A stretch of DNA of 64,000 nt from Sunxiuqinia sp963677175 (GCA_963677175.2 CAXXES010000003.1:248001-312000), one strand, 5' to 3'. Counted from the stretch's first letter, positions 1 to 8,430 are shown. Program-made: numbers and translations. The notes: generated from the sequence alone by a model not told the origin.

Positions 1-64
1 TTGTTTTTCGGCACTATGGCCGCTTAATTTTTAATGTTTTTTGAACGAACTATTGTTAATTGCA

Positions 65-649
65 TTAAGGTATAAACAAATAGGCTACAAACGGCAGGTA
101 GTCTTTTAATGTTACTTTAAATTTTTTAAGCCCTTTGGAGATATGCTTTTCGACCACTTTAACAGAAATATTGAGTTCCTCTGCTATCTCTTTGTTTTTT
201 CTTTCTCCAAACCTGCTGAGAATAAACACTTTTTTACATTGAGGAGGCAGCTCCTCCAATGTTTTCTCTATAATCCTGCCAATTTCCTCAAAAGTAATGG
301 CCGAAGAATCAAGAGAGTCCAAAACTTCAGTATTCATGTCCAATTCATTCTGATCAAGCGACTTCGTAGAGAAAAGTCTTTGCTTGTAGCGCTGATCTCT
401 TAATTTATAAAGGCAATTATTCCGGGCAACCGTGAAAAGATACGCATTTAGATTAGAATCTTCCTTTAATTCCTTGCGTTTATTCCATAAAGTAAAAAAT
501 GTATCCTGAATAATATTTTCAGCGATGTCATCAAAAGAAATAAATTCAAGAACGAAGTAATATAACCTTGAGTAGTATTTATTAAAAATAACTTTGAAGG
601 CAATCTCATCGTTATTCCTTATTTTCTTTAAAAGTTCTAAATCATTCAT
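65..649 (-). CDS. ECF-type RNA polymerase sigma-70 factor
   Basis: This 194-residue protein is an extracytoplasmic-function sigma factor of the Bacteroidota type. The N-terminal half has the region-2 pattern (AFKVIFNKYYSRLYYF, then NIIQDTFFTLWNKR). The C-terminal third has the region-4 helix-turn-helix (LPPQCKKVFILSRFGERKNK, then EIAEELNISVKVVEKHI). It would direct RNA polymerase to a small regulon, usually a SusC/SusD operon controlled with a FecR anti-sigma factor. It reads leftward, and any FecR and SusC partners would lie beyond base 1. The start at 649 gives the normal family length. A recombinase-trio element begins just upstream, around base 650-715. The family call is firm; the regulated target is not visible. 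Confidence 0.92.
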   Translation of the reverse strand: MNDLELLKKIRNNDEIAFKVIFNKYYSRLYYFVLEFISFDDIAENIIQDTFFTLWNKRKELKEDSNLNAYLFTVARNNCLYKLRDQRYKQRLFSTKSLDQNELDMNTEVLDSLDSSAITFEEIGRIIEKTLEELPPQCKKVFILSRFGERKNKEIAEELNISVKVVEKHISKGLKKFKVTLKDYLPFVAYLFIP

Positions 650-755
650 GAATATCGCAGGAAAAGATTGAAAGGTTCAAAACTAAAAAATTAAATCCTA
701 GATTCAAGTCACAAATGCGACAAATCAAAGCTGCAAAAAAGATTTTAAGTAACGA

Positions 756-1265
756 TTAAAATTTAATGTCGTATTTGAGACCAAAATTATTCAAAACGTA
801 CGACAAGCGTTCTTTGAGATTCTGAAAACTGAGATAAGCTTCAAAAGGCAACCATTGATATTTGATTCTCCGCCACAGGATTTCTATCAGGTTCAATTCC
901 GGCGAATATGGAGGGAGGAAATAAATCAATAGATCATTTTTTCTCCACTCTTCAATTTTTGCCATGAACTTTTTAGATTTATGGATCGGTGAATTATCAA
1001 GTATGACAACAGTCCTTTTAACTATTTGCCCCATAAACTTATCCATAAAACCGATGAGCTTATCAGAATTGAATGTCGTTTCGTTCACTTCAAAAAACAG
1101 TTTGTTTTTGCGGTTCATCAAGCCCACAACATTTAGGAACTTTCCTTTGGAAGCGGGTAATAATATCGGGTTTTCTTTTGTTTGCCATGCGTATGGCACA
1201 TTTGGTGTAAGTCCAAAATGACTTTCATCGCCAAAATAAAGATCTATGTAACCGCTATCTTCCAA
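756..1265 (-). CDS. IS630 transposase, catalytic DDE frame (OrfB)
   Basis: This frame encodes the DDE_3 catalytic domain of the IS630 transposase. The three acidic residues sit in LYFGDESHFGLTP, VVILDNSPIHKS and YSPELNLIEILWRRIKYQW. The first methionine is at 1265, but the frame is open further upstream to about 1325 (NQNDFELKQQQIESLKELED) and clearly continues the protein begun by the upstream frame. The natural product is therefore probably a fusion of the two frames. All three catalytic residues are present, so activity is possible if frameshifting works. It was probably the agent that disrupted the ritA recombinase gene. Confidence 0.85.
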   Translation of the reverse strand: MEDSGYIDLYFGDESHFGLTPNVPYAWQTKENPILLPASKGKFLNVVGLMNRKNKLFFEVNETTFNSDKLIGFMDKFMGQIVKRTVVILDNSPIHKSKKFMAKIEEWRKNDLLIYFLPPYSPELNLIEILWRRIKYQWLPFEAYLSFQNLKERLSYVLNNFGLKYDIKF

Positions 1266-1305
1266 TTCTTTAAGGCTTTCTATTTGTTGCTGTTTAAGTT
1301 CAAAG

Positions 1306-1746
1306 TCATTTTGGTTGCGTTTGCTTTTTAGCGACAGCCGGGCCCTCTTCCAGATATAGCCCAGTATCTTTTAAAAAATTCTGCAAAGTCTTTTTGCAGA
1401 TTACGATATTGTGCTGTTCCTCAAGATAGGCCAATACATTTTTTAAGTTACGGTTGTGTTCTTTTAATTGCTTCTCAACCTCTGGCTCAAGGCCTTTTAG
1501 CCGGGTCTTAACTCCTCGTCCGGGTTGGATGGGAAGAGAGTCGAGACCGTTTTTCGCCCAGCTGTCAAGCCAACGTTCGATGGTTCTTCTGTTTACATCA
1601 AAAATGCCCGAAAGATCAGTGATCGTTCGTCTTTGATGGGATAAAAGCAGACAATGGCTGCGTTTCCTGACCGTATTATCAGTACTGTTCTTTTGAAGCT
1701 TCTTGAGTGCTTCTATCTCTTCTTTTTTTAGTGATACACATCTCAT
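1306..1746 (-). CDS. IS630 transposase, N-terminal helix-turn-helix frame (OrfA)
   Basis: This 146-residue frame is the DNA-binding part of an IS630-type transposase. It has a helix-turn-helix (SGIFDVNRRTIERWLDSWAK) followed by a basic linker and a second winged or helical domain that ends with AVAKKQTQPK. The catalytic DDE domain follows in the +1 (equivalently -2) frame. The change of frame must occur near an A5 run close to the end of this frame. IS630 members often split the transposase into two frames, so programmed frameshifting is possible, but a simple indel cannot be excluded from this one copy. It belongs to the IS at 748-1815. Confidence 0.85.
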   Translation of the reverse strand: MRCVSLKKEEIEALKKLQKNSTDNTVRKRSHCLLLSHQRRTITDLSGIFDVNRRTIERWLDSWAKNGLDSLPIQPGRGVKTRLKGLEPEVEKQLKEHNRNLKNVLAYLEEQHNIVICKKTLQNFLKDTGLYLEEGPAVAKKQTQPK

Positions 1747-1886
1747 AATGAGATAAATATGGCTATTTTATTGCATTAAACCTACAAAATACGATATTAT
1801 ATTATTCTTAATACTTACTTGAGGACTGTACCCGCTATTTTGAGCAAAATTGTTATACCAGGCTCAGAATAGAACGATACAAATCC

Positions 1887-3023
1887 ATGTGGAGGAACGG
1901 GATCTGCCACTACATGCAGGCCAGTGGCATTACCTACTACAATCGTAGTGTCGGGGAGAAGTTTATTCATACCCGGATCTCTTCAAATGTAACACCTGCA
2001 GAGCGGGATTTGATCCGCAGCGTGAGTGTGTTAACCGAGATACAGGAAACGGGTAAGGTTTCTAAAAGAACAGTACACCCGGTAACCCGGGAACTGAAAG
2101 GGCCTATCGGGGAGGCGATAGAAAGCCTGCTGTTGCATCTGAAAGAACTCCGCCGAAATCCAACGACCATCAACGACCACCTATTGTATCTTCACCGGTT
2201 TAAGCAGTACATGGAAAACCGGGAAGTCATTCTTCTAAAGGATATTGGAGAAGAGCACATTCTCCGATTTGTATCCACCCAAACAAACAATAACATCAAC
2301 GAGGTATCCTCCCTAAGAGTATTCTTCCGCTATCTATATGAAGAAAGATTATTAAAAACAGACCTTTCGTATGTGCTGGCATACTACAAATGGGTTAAGC
2401 GGGAAAAACTTCCATCGGTTTACACGGCAGAAGAAGTGAAACAGATAGAATCTTCAGTAAATCGTTCCAGTGCAGTGGGTAAACGCGATTATGCCTTACT
2501 GCTACTTGCCTCCAGGTTAGGACTTCGGGCTTCTGACATTGCTTTCCTGTCATTTTTCAACCTGGACTGGGAAAACAGCCGGATTATCCTGAATCAATAC
2601 AAAACCGGTAAGGAAACAGAGCTTCCCCTGCTTGCCGAGATCGGTGAGGCGATTATCAATTACCTGAGGGTTGGACGTGTTCAGTCAGATTCCCCGAATG
2701 TCTTTCTTTCTGCGCGTGCCCCGTACCGGCCGATGACAGGAAAAGCGGTTTCCAATGCAGTCAGACAAATCATCGATGCTTCAGGAGTATCCATCGGACA
2801 ACGCAAACATGGCCCCCACGCCATGCGTCACAGCTTGGCCAGCCGGCTGCTTGAGCACAGTGTATCCTTGCCAGTCATATCGGAATCACTGGGACACGAG
2901 AAAACAGAAAGTACAATGACTTACCTGCGTATTGACAGGAATGCACTCCGCCAATGCGCTTTGGATGTTCCAATGGTTGATGCGTCTTTTTACAGGCAGA
3001 AAGGAGGGACGTTTTATGAGTGA
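1887..3023 (+). CDS. ritA: Tyrosine recombinase RitA, 5' end displaced by IS630
   Basis: This is a phage-integrase-family tyrosine recombinase, the first of a trio. The C-terminal catalytic domain shows the arginine of ASRLGLRASDIAFLS, the HxxR of GPHAMRHSLASRL, the LGHE motif and the tyrosine of TMTYLRID. The intact gene would have started at 715 (MRQIKAAKKIL) and run, after removing the IS630 copy, into LEDCTRYFEQNCYTRLRIER, giving about 412 residues. The frame right of the IS is open from 1812, and 1887 is the first ATG. The present product would lack about 35 N-terminal residues but keeps all catalytic residues. Its end overlaps ritB by 8 bp, with a good ribosome-binding site (AAGGAGG) at 3001. 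Confidence 0.8.
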   Translation: MWRNGICHYMQASGITYYNRSVGEKFIHTRISSNVTPAERDLIRSVSVLTEIQETGKVSKRTVHPVTRELKGPIGEAIESLLLHLKELRRNPTTINDHLLYLHRFKQYMENREVILLKDIGEEHILRFVSTQTNNNINEVSSLRVFFRYLYEERLLKTDLSYVLAYYKWVKREKLPSVYTAEEVKQIESSVNRSSAVGKRDYALLLLASRLGLRASDIAFLSFFNLDWENSRIILNQYKTGKETELPLLAEIGEAIINYLRVGRVQSDSPNVFLSARAPYRPMTGKAVSNAVRQIIDASGVSIGQRKHGPHAMRHSLASRLLEHSVSLPVISESLGHEKTESTMTYLRIDRNALRQCALDVPMVDASFYRQKGGTFYE

Positions 3024-4027
3024 ACCGTTTAACTATAACAGCATATATGCCCTTTACTTTACAAGCTTCATCAAAATGAAACAGGACCTGGGGGTAAATG
3101 TATTACGGACAAAATGGATACTGCTTGAGTTTGACAAGTTTTTTATCAGCATGGGGGCCCGGAACCTTTACATCACGGCAACCCTGATTGACCAGTGGCG
3201 TAAAACCCGCGTCAATGACGGGCCGCGCACCATCTACACGAAGTACTCCGTCTGGTCACAGCTTTGCAAATATATGTGTCGTCTTGGCCATGAGTGTTAT
3301 ATCCCCAGGCTTCCCAAAGGGGTAAGCAAAAACAGCTTTACGCCTTATATTTTTTCTCACCGTCAGATGGAAGATATTTTTCGGGTATGCGATTCCCAGC
3401 GGTTATACGACAAACACATGTCGACAATCCTGTTTATCATGCCGGCAATTGTTCGCTTAATGTATGGAACCGGGATTCGTGTCAGTGAAGCCTTATCCCT
3501 GAAAAATGAAGATGTTGATTTTGATCATCACTGCATCATCCTGAGAAAAACAAAAAAACGGGGAACAACGGCTTGCCCCGTTATCCGATACATTACAGAA
3601 AGTTCTTGAAGAATACCTGGCAAACTGCAAGAGGATGCCGCTCCCGAAAGTGAGCGATCCCAAGGGGTATTTATTTGTCTCTCCAAGCGGGAACTTCTGC
3701 CGCGCCGGAAGTGTCTACTGTTGGTTCCGAAAAGTGCTTGCAGAATGTGGAATCCAACATCTCGGGAATCATCAGGGAGCTTATGTACACAGCCTGAGAC
3801 ATACTTTTGTCGTGCATTCGCTAATGAAAATGACAAAGTCTGGTTATGACCTTTATTATACGTTGCCGATCCTGTCCACCTATATGGGACACAAATCCAT
3901 CGGTGCAACAGAACAGTATGTCAGGTTAACCGAAGAGATGTACCCGGAACTGTTGAAGGATCAACGGGGAATATGCTCGTATGTTTTTCCTGAGATTAAA
4001 ATGACGAGAGAAGATGGAAACAACTGA
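3016..4027 (+). pseudogene. ritB: Tyrosine recombinase RitB, frameshifted in an A7 run
   Basis: This is the second recombinase of the trio. The start at 3016 follows AAGGAGG and overlaps the end of ritA. The first part (to a stop at 3609) includes the N-terminal SAM-like domain and the first catalytic arginine in YGTGIRVSEALSL. The rest lies in another frame: KNGEQRLAPLSDTLQKVLEE continues without a gap, then HxxR in VHSLRHTFVVH, MGHKSIGATEQY and the tyrosine. The frame change maps to AAAAAAA at about 3552-3558; six A residues would restore a protein of about 337 residues. It is either a real one-base insertion, slippage-dependent expression or a homopolymer sequencing error. The end overlaps ritC by 14 bp. 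Confidence 0.8.
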
Positions 4028-5039
4028 TTTTGCCAAACACCTGACAAACTTCCTTACCAAATATCTGGTCGGGGAGCGTGGGGCCAGCCCGCATACCATC
4101 TGTTCTTACCGGGATACTTTCGTTCAACTGATCGGTTTTATGAAAAAGATAAAAGGAATTGAGGCACAACATTTAAAACTGGATTCACTGACGAAGGAAA
4201 CCATTGTTGATTTCCTCGCATGGATCAGGGAAGAACGAAAATGCAGCTGTGCCACCCGCAATTACAGGCTTGCAGCCATCCATTCCTTTTTCTGTTACCT
4301 GCAATATGAATGTCCTGAACGAATTTATCAGTGGCAGAGGGTGCTTTCTATAAAAGTACAGAAACACTAGAAGAAGAACATTAACTACCTGACCCTGGAT
4401 GGAATAAAGTTGCTCCTTGATCAGGTTGATCCTGCAACCGCAAATGGTCGGCGTAACCTGGCGATGCTTGCCCTGATGTATGACAGCGCGGCAAGAGTAA
4501 GTGAACCCATAGACCTTAAACCATCTTCTGTTAGGCTTGAACCTCCTTGTATCGTTAAACTTATTGGTAAAGGAAGAAAAGCACGCATCGTTCCCTTACA
4601 GAATGAACAGGTTGTGCTGCTAACAGCATACATGCAGGAGAATAAACTAATGGAACCATACGATAACCAGCACCCGCTATTTTTTAGCTGTTGGAGTGAA
4701 AAATTGACACGATCGGGTGTCAATTATATCCTGAAAACATACGCGGACATGGCCAGAAAAGTCAATCCGGTACTGATCCCCGATAGGATCAGTTGCCATG
4801 TACTCCGGAGCTCAAAAGCGATGCATCTGTTACAGGCTGGAGTAAATCTTGTCCTGATCTGGGACATCTTGGGACATGTGTCGATCCAAACAACCGAGGT
4901 CTACGCCAGGGCTGATTCCAAACAAAAACGGGAAGCCCTTGAGAAAGCCTATGTGGATGTGACTCCTGAAACAAGTGGAGAAAAATCATGGGAAAAGAAT
5001 GGTTCTTTGCTGGAATGGCTCAAATCCTTGAATAAATGA
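4014..5039 (+). pseudogene. ritC: Tyrosine recombinase RitC, interrupted by an amber codon
   Basis: This is the third recombinase of the trio. The N-terminal core-binding domain (LTNFLTKYLVGERGASPHT) runs to an in-frame TAG at 4368-4370. Translation would continue in the same frame through KKNINYLTLDGIKLLLDQVD into a catalytic domain with YDSAARVSEPIDLK, HVLRSSK, LGHVSIQTTEVYAR and the tyrosine. Without the stop it would be about 341 residues, normal for the family. The single-base nonsense change (for example CAG or AAG to TAG) cannot be explained by homopolymer error. A TTG at 4410 could in principle restart translation of the catalytic half. Confidence 0.82.
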
Positions 5040-5047
5040 TGACATGA

Positions 5048-5124
5048 TTATGCAAAGCAGTACTGTAAAGTGTTGGACGTATTTGATTGATTACCAGGCA
5101 ATCTTATTGTGTCGCTTTGCATAA
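5048..5124. repeat. 11-bp inverted repeat beyond ritC
   Basis: TTATGCAAAGC at 5048-5058 is perfectly inverted as GCTTTGCATAA at 5114-5124, with 55 bases between. A smaller palindrome (TATGC-AGC-GCATA) follows at about 5129-5141. They lie between the last recombinase stop and the resumption of the IS4 transposase remnant, where the right end of the RIT element is expected. They could be recombinase binding sites or a terminator-like structure. No matching copy was found by eye at the left end, so the role is a guess. Confidence 0.4.
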
Positions 5125-5138
5125 CGATATGCAGCGCA

Positions 5139-5291
5139 TAAAACAGCAGTTCGATCTGCCAGCGTAAGCAGTAAAGCTTCAGGATTTGACCAGCAGACAG
5201 CTTGTCCGGATCAGCGTTTGTGATATAAATGTTGAAAGCAGCGTATTGCTTAAAATCATCCGATGTCTGGCACCCTTTGCTTTTGTTGAAC
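5139..5291 (-). pseudogene. IS4-family transposase remnant, C-terminal piece
   Basis: On the minus strand this stretch reads FNKSKGCQTSDDFKQYAAFN, then IYITNADPDKLSAGQILKLY and CLRWQIELLF. That is the conserved end of an IS4-type (DDE_Tnp_1) transposase, with the catalytic glutamate in RWQIELLF. It stops abruptly at about 5139, where the recombinase-trio element's side begins. At its other end, at 5291, it is cut by the IS91-family element, and the N-terminal piece resumes at 7716 (KTNAHNK). Joining both pieces gives a plausible uninterrupted reading (TNAHNK then FNKSKG). The C-terminus beyond LLF is missing. Confidence 0.75.
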
Positions 5292-5444
5292 TAAATCCGC
5301 CTCTGGCGGACAGCCGGAACCAAAGTTATTGATTATTGGTAAATTGGGGCCATGTTTCACATTTAAATATCAACATCATGAAAAAAAAGAAATGAACCTA
5401 CGTTAGTTGAGAAAGCTATCCAAACCATTGATGGGTTTGAGAAA

Positions 5445-6281
5445 GTGTACAAACTGTTGCATCAGCAGGTTATCCTCCGCGGACAAAGCCGCAGTACCCT
5501 AGAGAACTACATCCGGCGTATTGCACAAATCTCGCTTCATTTTGGGCGTTTGCCTGAGCAGGTTTCCGACGATGAGATTAACGAGTACCTTTCTTCGCTG
5601 GCCTTGTCGGCCAAATCCCCTTCACGCAGTAATTTTAAACATGCCGTTTATGGCTTGCGGTACTATTTCCGGCTGCTTGGCAACAACAAACGGGCCATCT
5701 CGCTGCCCTCGCTGAAAGGGGACACCCGCCTGCCGGTGATCCTGAACCGTTCGGAACTACGGGAACTGTTCAGTGCGCCAACACTTCTGAAGCACCGAAT
5801 CGTGCTCACGCTGATTTATTCTGCCGGGCTGCGGGGCCAAGAAGTAATCAACCTGAAACTGTCGGACATCGACTTTGAACGCAAAACCATCCACATCCGG
5901 CAAAGCAAGTACAAGAAGGACCGGATCGTCCCGCTTTCCCGGTACATGGGCCAGGGGTTAAAAAAGTACATCGCAGCGGAAAATCCGCACGTGTGGCTGT
6001 TTAACGGGAAAGAACCCGATGGCCGTTACAGTGTGCGCGGCCTTTCGTGGGTGATGCGCGAAACGCTGAAAAAGACTTCAATCAAAAAACAGGTCAACCT
6101 GCACGCGCTGCGGCACACCTACGCCACCCATTTGCTGGAGGAAGGACTGAACATTGTGACCTTGAAAGACCTGTTGGGGCACTCCGAAATCGCCACGACC
6201 ATGATTTACCTGCACCTGGCCCAATGTCCTTGGACTAAGCCGCACAGCCCGCTGGACACCCTGTACGGTAAAAAGAAATGA
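5445..6281 (+). CDS. Tyrosine-type integrase of the IS91-family element
   Basis: A 278-residue phage-integrase-family recombinase with an N-terminal SAM-like domain (GQSRSTLENYIRRIAQISLH) and a full catalytic domain. The arginine is in IYSAGLRGQEVINLK, HxxR in NLHALRHTYATHLLEEG, then LGHSEIATTMIY with the tyrosine. The chosen start is a GTG at 5445. Upstream, a better start at 5378 (ATG followed by an A8 run) would give MKKRNEPTLVEKAIQTIDGF leading straight into this protein, but only if one A is removed. The gene may therefore be shortened by a homopolymer frameshift or expressed by slippage. Its stop overlaps the transposase start (ATGA), indicating coupled translation. Confidence 0.85.
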   Translation: MYKLLHQQVILRGQSRSTLENYIRRIAQISLHFGRLPEQVSDDEINEYLSSLALSAKSPSRSNFKHAVYGLRYYFRLLGNNKRAISLPSLKGDTRLPVILNRSELRELFSAPTLLKHRIVLTLIYSAGLRGQEVINLKLSDIDFERKTIHIRQSKYKKDRIVPLSRYMGQGLKKYIAAENPHVWLFNGKEPDGRYSVRGLSWVMRETLKKTSIKKQVNLHALRHTYATHLLEEGLNIVTLKDLLGHSEIATTMIYLHLAQCPWTKPHSPLDTLYGKKK

Positions 6282-7429
6282 GCCGGACCGGGTTTGAACT
6301 GGCGGGTGCAATCCAAAAGTTTGGCCGGCAGTTTACTGAAAAGTATCGCCCCAACGCTTATCATCAGCGTATACTGCATGCTTTATCGGTTTGCCGGACT
6401 TCGGCTTTGGGTGGTCATAAAGAAGCCTGCAACTGCTGCGGGCAGATCCGTATCAGCTATAACAGTTGCCGCAACCGTCACTGTCCGAAGTGTCAAAGTT
6501 CAAAGCAGGCAGCCTGGGTGGAAGATTTGCTGGAAACGACCCTTCCGGTCAAGCATTACCATATTGTGTTTACCGTTCCGCACCAACTCAACACGATTTG
6601 TATGCAGGATAGCCAATGGTTTTACGGGCGGCTGTTTTCATCGGTGTGGGAAACCCTGCGGCAGTTTGGCTACACACGTTTTGGTGTTGAAACCGGGGCG
6701 GTGTGCGTACTTCACACCTGGGGGCAGAACCTGAGTTTTCACCCGCACATCCATTGCCTTGTTCCCGCAGCCGGAGAAACAGTTTCGGGGGCTATGAAAC
6801 CCGTTGGCAGCAGCGGGAAGTTTCTTTACCCTGTTAAACAGCTCAGCCTGGTTTTCCGGGCAAAGCTGATGGGAAACATCGAAAAGGAACTTAAAAAGAA
6901 GGGGCTATCAGAAAAGTACCGTCCATTGATCAAGGCCGCATGGAGCAAGCCCTGGTCGGTGCATTGTGAACCCTCGCTGGGCAAAGCCGAACAGGTGATC
7001 AAATACCTGGGGCAGTACACGCACCGGGTAGCCATCACCAACCAGCGCATCACCGCAATGGACGATCAGACCGTGACCTTTATGCACAAGGATTATGCCG
7101 ACGGGGCCAAACAAAAGCCGGTAACACTCGATGGAGTAGAGTTCTTAAGAAGGTTTTGCCAGCATATCCTCCCGCACCGCTTTGTCAAGATCCGGCGCTA
7201 TGGTATTTACAGCAGTCGGGCCAGGGCACTGCGCAACAAACAAAACCCAAAGATGGAGGTCAGCCTGAAGCCCAAAGAAAGCCCGCAGGAGCGGATTAAA
7301 CGGCTCACCGGTTTTGATGTGTACCGGTGTCCGTTCTGCAAACAAGGAACCATGTACCGCATCGAAGAACTGCCGCGGGTACGCTCGCCATCAGACTTTT
7401 ATGCCCAGAACACTGCCTGGCACTTGTAA
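6278..7429 (+). CDS. IS91-family rolling-circle transposase
   Basis: A 383-residue transposase of the IS91 type. The N-terminus is a cysteine-rich zinc-binding domain (CNCCGQIRIS, then CRNRHCPKCQ) followed by the conserved LPVKHYHIVFTVPHQL. The metal-binding HxH lies in SFHPHIHCLVPAAG, and the tyrosine region in KYLGQYTHRVAITN. A second zinc motif (CPFCKQG) lies near the C-terminus. These proteins nick one DNA strand and move the element by rolling-circle replication. The ATG at 6278 overlaps the integrase stop by 4 bp, a pairing often seen in Bacteroidota. The gene appears intact. Confidence 0.92.
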   Translation: MSRTGFELAGAIQKFGRQFTEKYRPNAYHQRILHALSVCRTSALGGHKEACNCCGQIRISYNSCRNRHCPKCQSSKQAAWVEDLLETTLPVKHYHIVFTVPHQLNTICMQDSQWFYGRLFSSVWETLRQFGYTRFGVETGAVCVLHTWGQNLSFHPHIHCLVPAAGETVSGAMKPVGSSGKFLYPVKQLSLVFRAKLMGNIEKELKKKGLSEKYRPLIKAAWSKPWSVHCEPSLGKAEQVIKYLGQYTHRVAITNQRITAMDDQTVTFMHKDYADGAKQKPVTLDGVEFLRRFCQHILPHRFVKIRRYGIYSSRARALRNKQNPKMEVSLKPKESPQERIKRLTGFDVYRCPFCKQGTMYRIEELPRVRSPSDFYAQNTAWHL

Positions 7430-7658
7430 TTTTTTACCGTCCCAAACCAGTCTGTACATTTAAGCAGACAGGAATTGTATTATCCAAACCAAGCGAAAAC
7501 CGGCGAAAACCCAACATCTGTTGGGAACCGAAGTCATAAAGGAAGAGCAAAATGAAAAAACCAGCCGACCCGGTTCGTACTGTGGCCAGAAATCTGTCCT
7601 GAAAAAGCAAAGCTGAGAAACCAAAAAAGTATTGATAAGTCCATAGAAAAAAACCCGG

Positions 7659-7706
7659 GCCCCGGATTGTAGTTCAACCGGGGCTCAAAGCTGGGCACTT
7701 CGTGCC
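7659..7706. repeat. Paired hairpins near the right end of the IS91-family element
   Basis: GCCCCGG at 7659-7665 pairs with CCGGGGC at 7678-7684, and GGCAC at 7694-7698 pairs with GTGCC at 7702-7706 across a TTC loop. The second hairpin lies about 10 bases inside the inferred right boundary at 7715. Subterminal hairpins are typical of IS91-type ends, where they act in start or termination of strand transfer. The stretch 7430-7658 otherwise shows no coding region that I can support. Confidence 0.5.
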
Positions 7707-7715
7707 GCTTAAAGC

Positions 7716-8430
7716 CCTATTTATTGTGGGCATTGGTTTTTCTAATCCTTTTTTGAACCACTTCATCCGGGACCAGTGTTATAATAACGCGCACCTGGGT
7801 CTTGTTCTTAATACCAATGATTACCTGCCTGTCAATAAAAGGTATATGACCCTTTTTCATCAGCTGAGCCAGTCGGACTAAATCCAGTTTTTCACCATCT
7901 GGCTCATAAATGGATGTTTGGGGGTTTAGCTGGCTGACATAATCGGCTTGATGGTCCTGTGATAACACCTTGAAGCTTTTTAAATCAAAATAGCCCAGAT
8001 CCCGTAGCAGCAGATCCCCGTGTTTATAAGATCCCCGTGTTTGTTTCCCGCTGTTCACATCCTGTGAATGCGCATCTCGCAACTGATGAATGTGAAGTTT
8101 CCCTGACCAAAGTTCATAGCCATGTTGTATTTTTACAACCGATTCACTTTTGGCCGCACCCCCGTAGCCCTTGAAATAATCACGCATATGCTCAGGCAGG
8201 GCAAATTAAGTAAAATCATGCAGGTAAACATTGTTTCAAAGGCATGGTAGACCAGGGAATTAATGAACCCTAAGGGGGTGATTTTTCGTTGGCGTTTAAG
8301 AAAACCGCATGATTTTGCCAATTTCGTTAAGGATTGGTCACTGAACTGCTCCTGAATTTTTTTTGAAAACCTACATGCAAATTGCCGCAGGTCTTTTACA
8401 ACTGATTCTTTTAGTCCGTTATCTCTCTTT
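7716..8430 (-). pseudogene. IS4-family transposase remnant, N-terminal and central pieces
   Basis: Two minus-strand frames make up the front of the IS4-type transposase. From about 8430 to 8190 it reads SVVKDLRQFACRFSKKIQEQ, then LAKSCGFLKRQRKITPLGFI, the typical N-terminus. From 8187 to 7717 another frame carries the central domain with HGDLLLRDLGYFDLKSFKVL and a catalytic aspartate. The region that should hold the first catalytic aspartate is missing between them, so an internal deletion plus frame change has occurred. The reading ends at KTNAHNK, where the IS91-family element is inserted; the C-terminal piece is at 5139-5291. The protein is certainly non-functional. Confidence 0.8.

Larger units (their letters stand above)
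748..1815 (-). mobile_element. IS630-family insertion sequence
   Basis: A roughly 1.07-kb element with two transposase frames on the minus strand. Its ends are imperfect inverted repeats: the left end reads AGTAACGATTAAAATTTAAT and the right end, read inward on the other strand, starts AGTATTAAGA. Both repeats contain TCGTATTT about 22 bases in. TA dinucleotides flank it at 746-747 and 1816-1817, the usual IS630 target duplication. Removing 748-1815 plus one TA joins ATT-TTA to CTT-GAG-GAC in frame and restores the start of the ritA gene, so the boundaries are well supported by sequence. Confidence 0.85.
715..5138 (+). mobile_element. RIT (recombinase-in-trio) element, decayed and carrying an IS630 insertion
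   Basis: Three consecutive, slightly overlapping tyrosine recombinase genes on one strand (first gene from 715, second from 3016, third from 4014 to 5039) match the layout of RIT elements (ritA-ritB-ritC). Overlaps are 8 bp (3016-3023) and 14 bp (4014-4027), which suggests translational coupling. The first gene holds an IS630 copy, the second has a frameshift and the third an amber stop, so this copy is probably no longer autonomous. The exact ends are not proven. The right end probably lies between the stop at 5039 and the resumption of the IS4-type transposase remnant near 5139. The left end lies between 650 and 715. Confidence 0.7.
5292..7715 (+). mobile_element. IS91-family element with accompanying tyrosine integrase
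   Basis: A roughly 2.4-kb element holding an integrase gene and an overlapping IS91-type transposase gene, inserted within an IS4 transposase remnant. The left junction follows GAAC at 5288-5291, one of the tetranucleotides used as a target by IS91-type elements. Just inside the left end is a small hairpin (CCGCC-TCT-GGCGG, about 5298-5310). Near the right end are two hairpins at 7659-7684 and 7694-7706. No target duplication is seen, as expected for this rolling-circle family. The right boundary is inferred from where the interrupted coding frame resumes and could be off by a few bases. Confidence 0.75.

Noticed and set aside
650..714. Left-hand continuation of the IS4 transposase remnant on the far side of the recombinase trio
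   Set aside because: The minus strand here only shows the upstream region of the sigma factor gene; no IS4 C-terminal residues could be recognised.
3528..3908. Minus-strand frame across ritB
   Set aside because: It lies opposite recombinase coding sequence with clear catalytic motifs and has no recognisable domain.
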